Shown here: positions 62,274 to 64,000 of the stretch, in pieces | How positions within the stretch are numbered: position 1 is the stretch's first letter | Layout: each line of letters starts with the position of its first letter | Assembly (NCBI GenBank): GCA_044353855.1 | Contig: JBILBF010000002.1 | Location: forward strand, 558,001 to 622,000 | Length of the DNA stretch: 64,000 bases | Direction of reading: 5' to 3' | Source of the DNA: UKL13-3 sp044353855 | GTDB taxonomy: Bacteria; Bacteroidota; Bacteroidia; UKL13-3 | The notes under the pieces: generated by a model | Databases searched by the model: none | What the model saw: only the letters and a program-made list of their open reading frames with translations | What the model was told of the DNA's origin: nothing | Made by a program: the position numbers and the translations under genes

Positions 62274-63188
62274 CTCAAACTCCCCTTTGCCAATATTCAT
62301 TCCGTCACTAAACAATTCAATAATGTATTTTCCTTTGGCATATTCTGAACCTTTTTCCCAATAGATAGTTACATTTTGAGCTGCCTGGGTATATTCAATT
62401 GTTTTTTTGGTGGTATATAATGCGTCTTGCCCTTGGAATTTAAATGTACCTGAACCAGAAGCCTCATTGTATAAAGTTGAACCTTCGGGTCCCAATACCT
62501 TCATGTAAATTTCTTTGTTTCCAATATCTGTCACATAATTTTCATCAACACGAAACATGACTTTCATTTTTTCAATTTGGGTTGACCGATTGGTTTCACG
62601 CTCCTTACCATTACTCCTGTTTTTAACGCCTGTAACAAATAATTGAGATGCATTTAATTTTGCTCCAATAGCCACTTTATTGTTGAGCTTAATATTTTCC
62701 ATATTAAGGTCTTCGTACTTCCTTTTTTGTTGGGTTATGGTTCCTTTCAAAGTTGTATTTTCATAACTCAATTTCCCAATTTGGGTGCTCAAAGAATCAA
62801 TTTGATTCAGATATTTACGTTTGTAATAACGTAACTGATCCATTTCTTCAATCGCTTTATTTAGTTGTTCCCGAGTTAATCTTCCTTGGCGTAAAAGTAC
62901 GTCAATACGTTCAGCATATTCTTGTAAAGAATCGTTTTTCTCTTTTAAAAATGCGTCCAACTGGGCATTCTTACCTTTATACAAATCTAACTCAAGGCCC
63001 GTTTGTCCTAACACTTTTTCTAATTCTGCACGTACCGAATCGGTAGCAAATAATTTTTCTTCGGTTACAACAAGTTTTTTATCCGTTGTAAAATAGTTAT
63101 AAACGAATATTCCATTTAAAGCTATTAAGATAATAATGATGATGATATAGTATACTCTTCCTGAATTACGTTTGGGCTGTTGTTCCAT
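62265..63188 (-). CDS. coiled-coil membrane protein of unknown function
   Basis: A 307-residue protein: a cytoplasmic N-terminus with poly-basic QQPKRNSGR, one helix at about 13-30, then a long periplasmic coiled coil (about 38-170, TEEKLFATDSVRAELEKVLG onward) and a small C-terminal beta domain (FRVDENYVTDIGNKEIYMKV). Similar to Bacteroidota envelope proteins of unknown role. It is convergent with the outer-membrane protein gene and overlaps it by 9 bases. Confidence 0.78.
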   Translation of the reverse strand: MEQQPKRNSGRVYYIIIIIILIALNGIFVYNYFTTDKKLVVTEEKLFATDSVRAELEKVLGQTGLELDLYKGKNAQLDAFLKEKNDSLQEYAERIDVLLRQGRLTREQLNKAIEEMDQLRYYKRKYLNQIDSLSTQIGKLSYENTTLKGTITQQKRKYEDLNMENIKLNNKVAIGAKLNASQLFVTGVKNRSNGKERETNRSTQIEKMKVMFRVDENYVTDIGNKEIYMKVLGPEGSTLYNEASGSGTFKFQGQDALYTTKKTIEYTQAAQNVTIYWEKGSEYAKGKYIIELFSDGMNIGKGEFELK

Positions 63189-63295
63189 AATGGTGGCAAA
63201 AATAACTTAATTTTTAAATTACTTTAACCTAAAAAAATACGATTTTTATCGTAAAGTAGCTTGATGCTGTTTTTTGATTAAATTCGCTCCAAAAC

Positions 63296-63862
63296 TTGAA
63301 TACATTGGAAGTTACTCAAATATTTATGGATGGGCCACTTATTATTCAGCCCAAAATTTTTGCAGATAGCCGTGGCTATTTTTTCGAATCGTTTAGCGCT
63401 CAGTTTTTTACCAACCTTGGTATTCATTATCCATTTGTACAAGACAATCAATCGTTATCTCAAAAAGGTACCGTTCGTGGATTGCATTTTCAAGCTGATC
63501 CATTTGCACAAGGAAAGCTAGTACGGGTAGTAAATGGCGCTGTCATAGATGTTGCTGTTGATATCCGAATAGGTTCACCTACTTATGGGAAACATTTTGA
63601 CATATTGCTAACTGCCGAAAACAAAACTATGTTTTGGGTTCCACCTGGATTTGCTCATGGATTTTCAGTTCTTGAAGACAATACCGTTTTTTTATACAAA
63701 TGTACCAACCTATACAACAAAGCATCTGAAGGTGGTTTGCTTTGGAACGATAGTGATCTTAATATCAATTGGGGTGTGGGCAATCCCATCGTTTCTGATA
63801 AAGATTTATTATTGCCTAACCTAAAAGAATTACAAAGCCCTTTTATTTATGAGCCAAAATAA
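63296..63862 (+). CDS. rfbC: dTDP-4-dehydrorhamnose 3,5-epimerase
   Basis: A 188-residue RmlC cupin that epimerises the keto sugar in dTDP-L-rhamnose synthesis. The family opening LIIQPKIFADSRGYFFESF is intact, KGTVRGLHFQ holds the catalytic His, and WVPPGFAHGFSVLEDN the second His. The start is TTG 63296, because the only nearby ATG (63326) would lose the first ten residues. No other rml genes are in the window. Confidence 0.9.
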   Translation: MNTLEVTQIFMDGPLIIQPKIFADSRGYFFESFSAQFFTNLGIHYPFVQDNQSLSQKGTVRGLHFQADPFAQGKLVRVVNGAVIDVAVDIRIGSPTYGKHFDILLTAENKTMFWVPPGFAHGFSVLEDNTVFLYKCTNLYNKASEGGLLWNDSDLNINWGVGNPIVSDKDLLLPNLKELQSPFIYEPK

Positions 63863-64000
63863 AGATATACTCGATTTACTGGACAAACTCGAATCCAAGT
63901 ATCAAAAAAGCGGACAAGATTTAAAATCCTACCTTGAAGGATTGCTGCATGCTGATTATCTCAACTATTGGGATTATATAGAGGTTGACACTTTATTATC
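63849..64000 (+). CDS. kynA: tryptophan 2,3-dioxygenase, N-terminal part
   Basis: The first 50 residues of a heme dioxygenase that opens the indole ring of tryptophan in the kynurenine pathway; the gene runs off the window end. SGQDLKSYLEGLLHADYLNY and WDYIEVDTLLS match TDO and supply its substrate-site residues. The ATG overlaps the end of rfbC by 14 bases in another frame, hinting at translational coupling of unrelated functions. Confidence 0.82.
   Translation, partial: MSQNKDILDLLDKLESKYQKSGQDLKSYLEGLLHADYLNYWDYIEVDTLL

Overview
The window is a low-GC chromosomal segment of a member of the Bacteroidota, probably a Chitinophagia/Sphingobacteriia-like lineage (placement within the phylum is inference). 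The evidence is a type IX secretion C-terminal sorting domain, a TonB-dependent receptor with a carboxypeptidase-like N-terminal domain, a complete alternative complex III operon, an enlarged SecA, eukaryote-like PTPS and TAnnTTTG-type -7 promoter boxes. No rRNA, tRNA, CRISPR array, prophage or intact transposase was seen.

1-8950: surface polysaccharide locus. A truncated UDP-sugar 2-epimerase is separated from the rest by a small repeat island. That island holds a GIY-YIG nuclease gene flanked by two hairpins of identical architecture, one of which has expanded into an eight-unit 39-bp array. A WbuB-like glycosyltransferase and a GNAT acetyltransferase follow, then a promoter, a Gfo/Idh/MocA dehydrogenase, a NodB-like deacetylase, a DegT aminotransferase, an initiating phosphoglycosyltransferase and a WbpM/CapD-type dehydratase. 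Together they look like synthesis and lipid loading of an amino- or diamino-sugar.

9138-17541: actABCDEF, the quinol:cytochrome c oxidoreductase, closed by a 14-bp terminator and not followed by oxidase genes. 17625-24282: folB, a glutaryl-CoA dehydrogenase-like gene, a phosphohexomutase, a convergent umuD-umuC-SRAP damage-response operon with a palindrome upstream, and NAD(P)H-hydrate dehydratase.

24400-28850: a stretch rich in decay and repeats. It has a DUF1801 gene and a DoxX gene each cut by an in-frame stop near the C-terminus, a LuxR-type remnant, a short ssb with structured upstream DNA, a REP-like inverted repeat, a 26-bp minisatellite, and rluF-rlmF.

28970-45600: a B12-binding radical SAM protein, metF, a coupled pair of secreted carboxypeptidase-like proteins preceded by a second copy of the metF promoter region, a heavily decayed secreted-protein pseudogene, an outer-membrane protein, secA, deoC, a SPOR protein, an FAH-family enzyme, a TonB receptor and a phosphopantetheinyl transferase.

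45600-64000: a WD40 protein whose start codon overlaps that of the divergent phosphopantetheinyl transferase, trhO, a 1.2-kaa T9SS-exported BNR/PKD protein, fabD, a lipoprotein, PTPS, hldD, a very large orphan histidine kinase abutting a 1167-aa outer-membrane protein, a coiled-coil membrane protein, rfbC, and the start of a tryptophan 2,3-dioxygenase gene.
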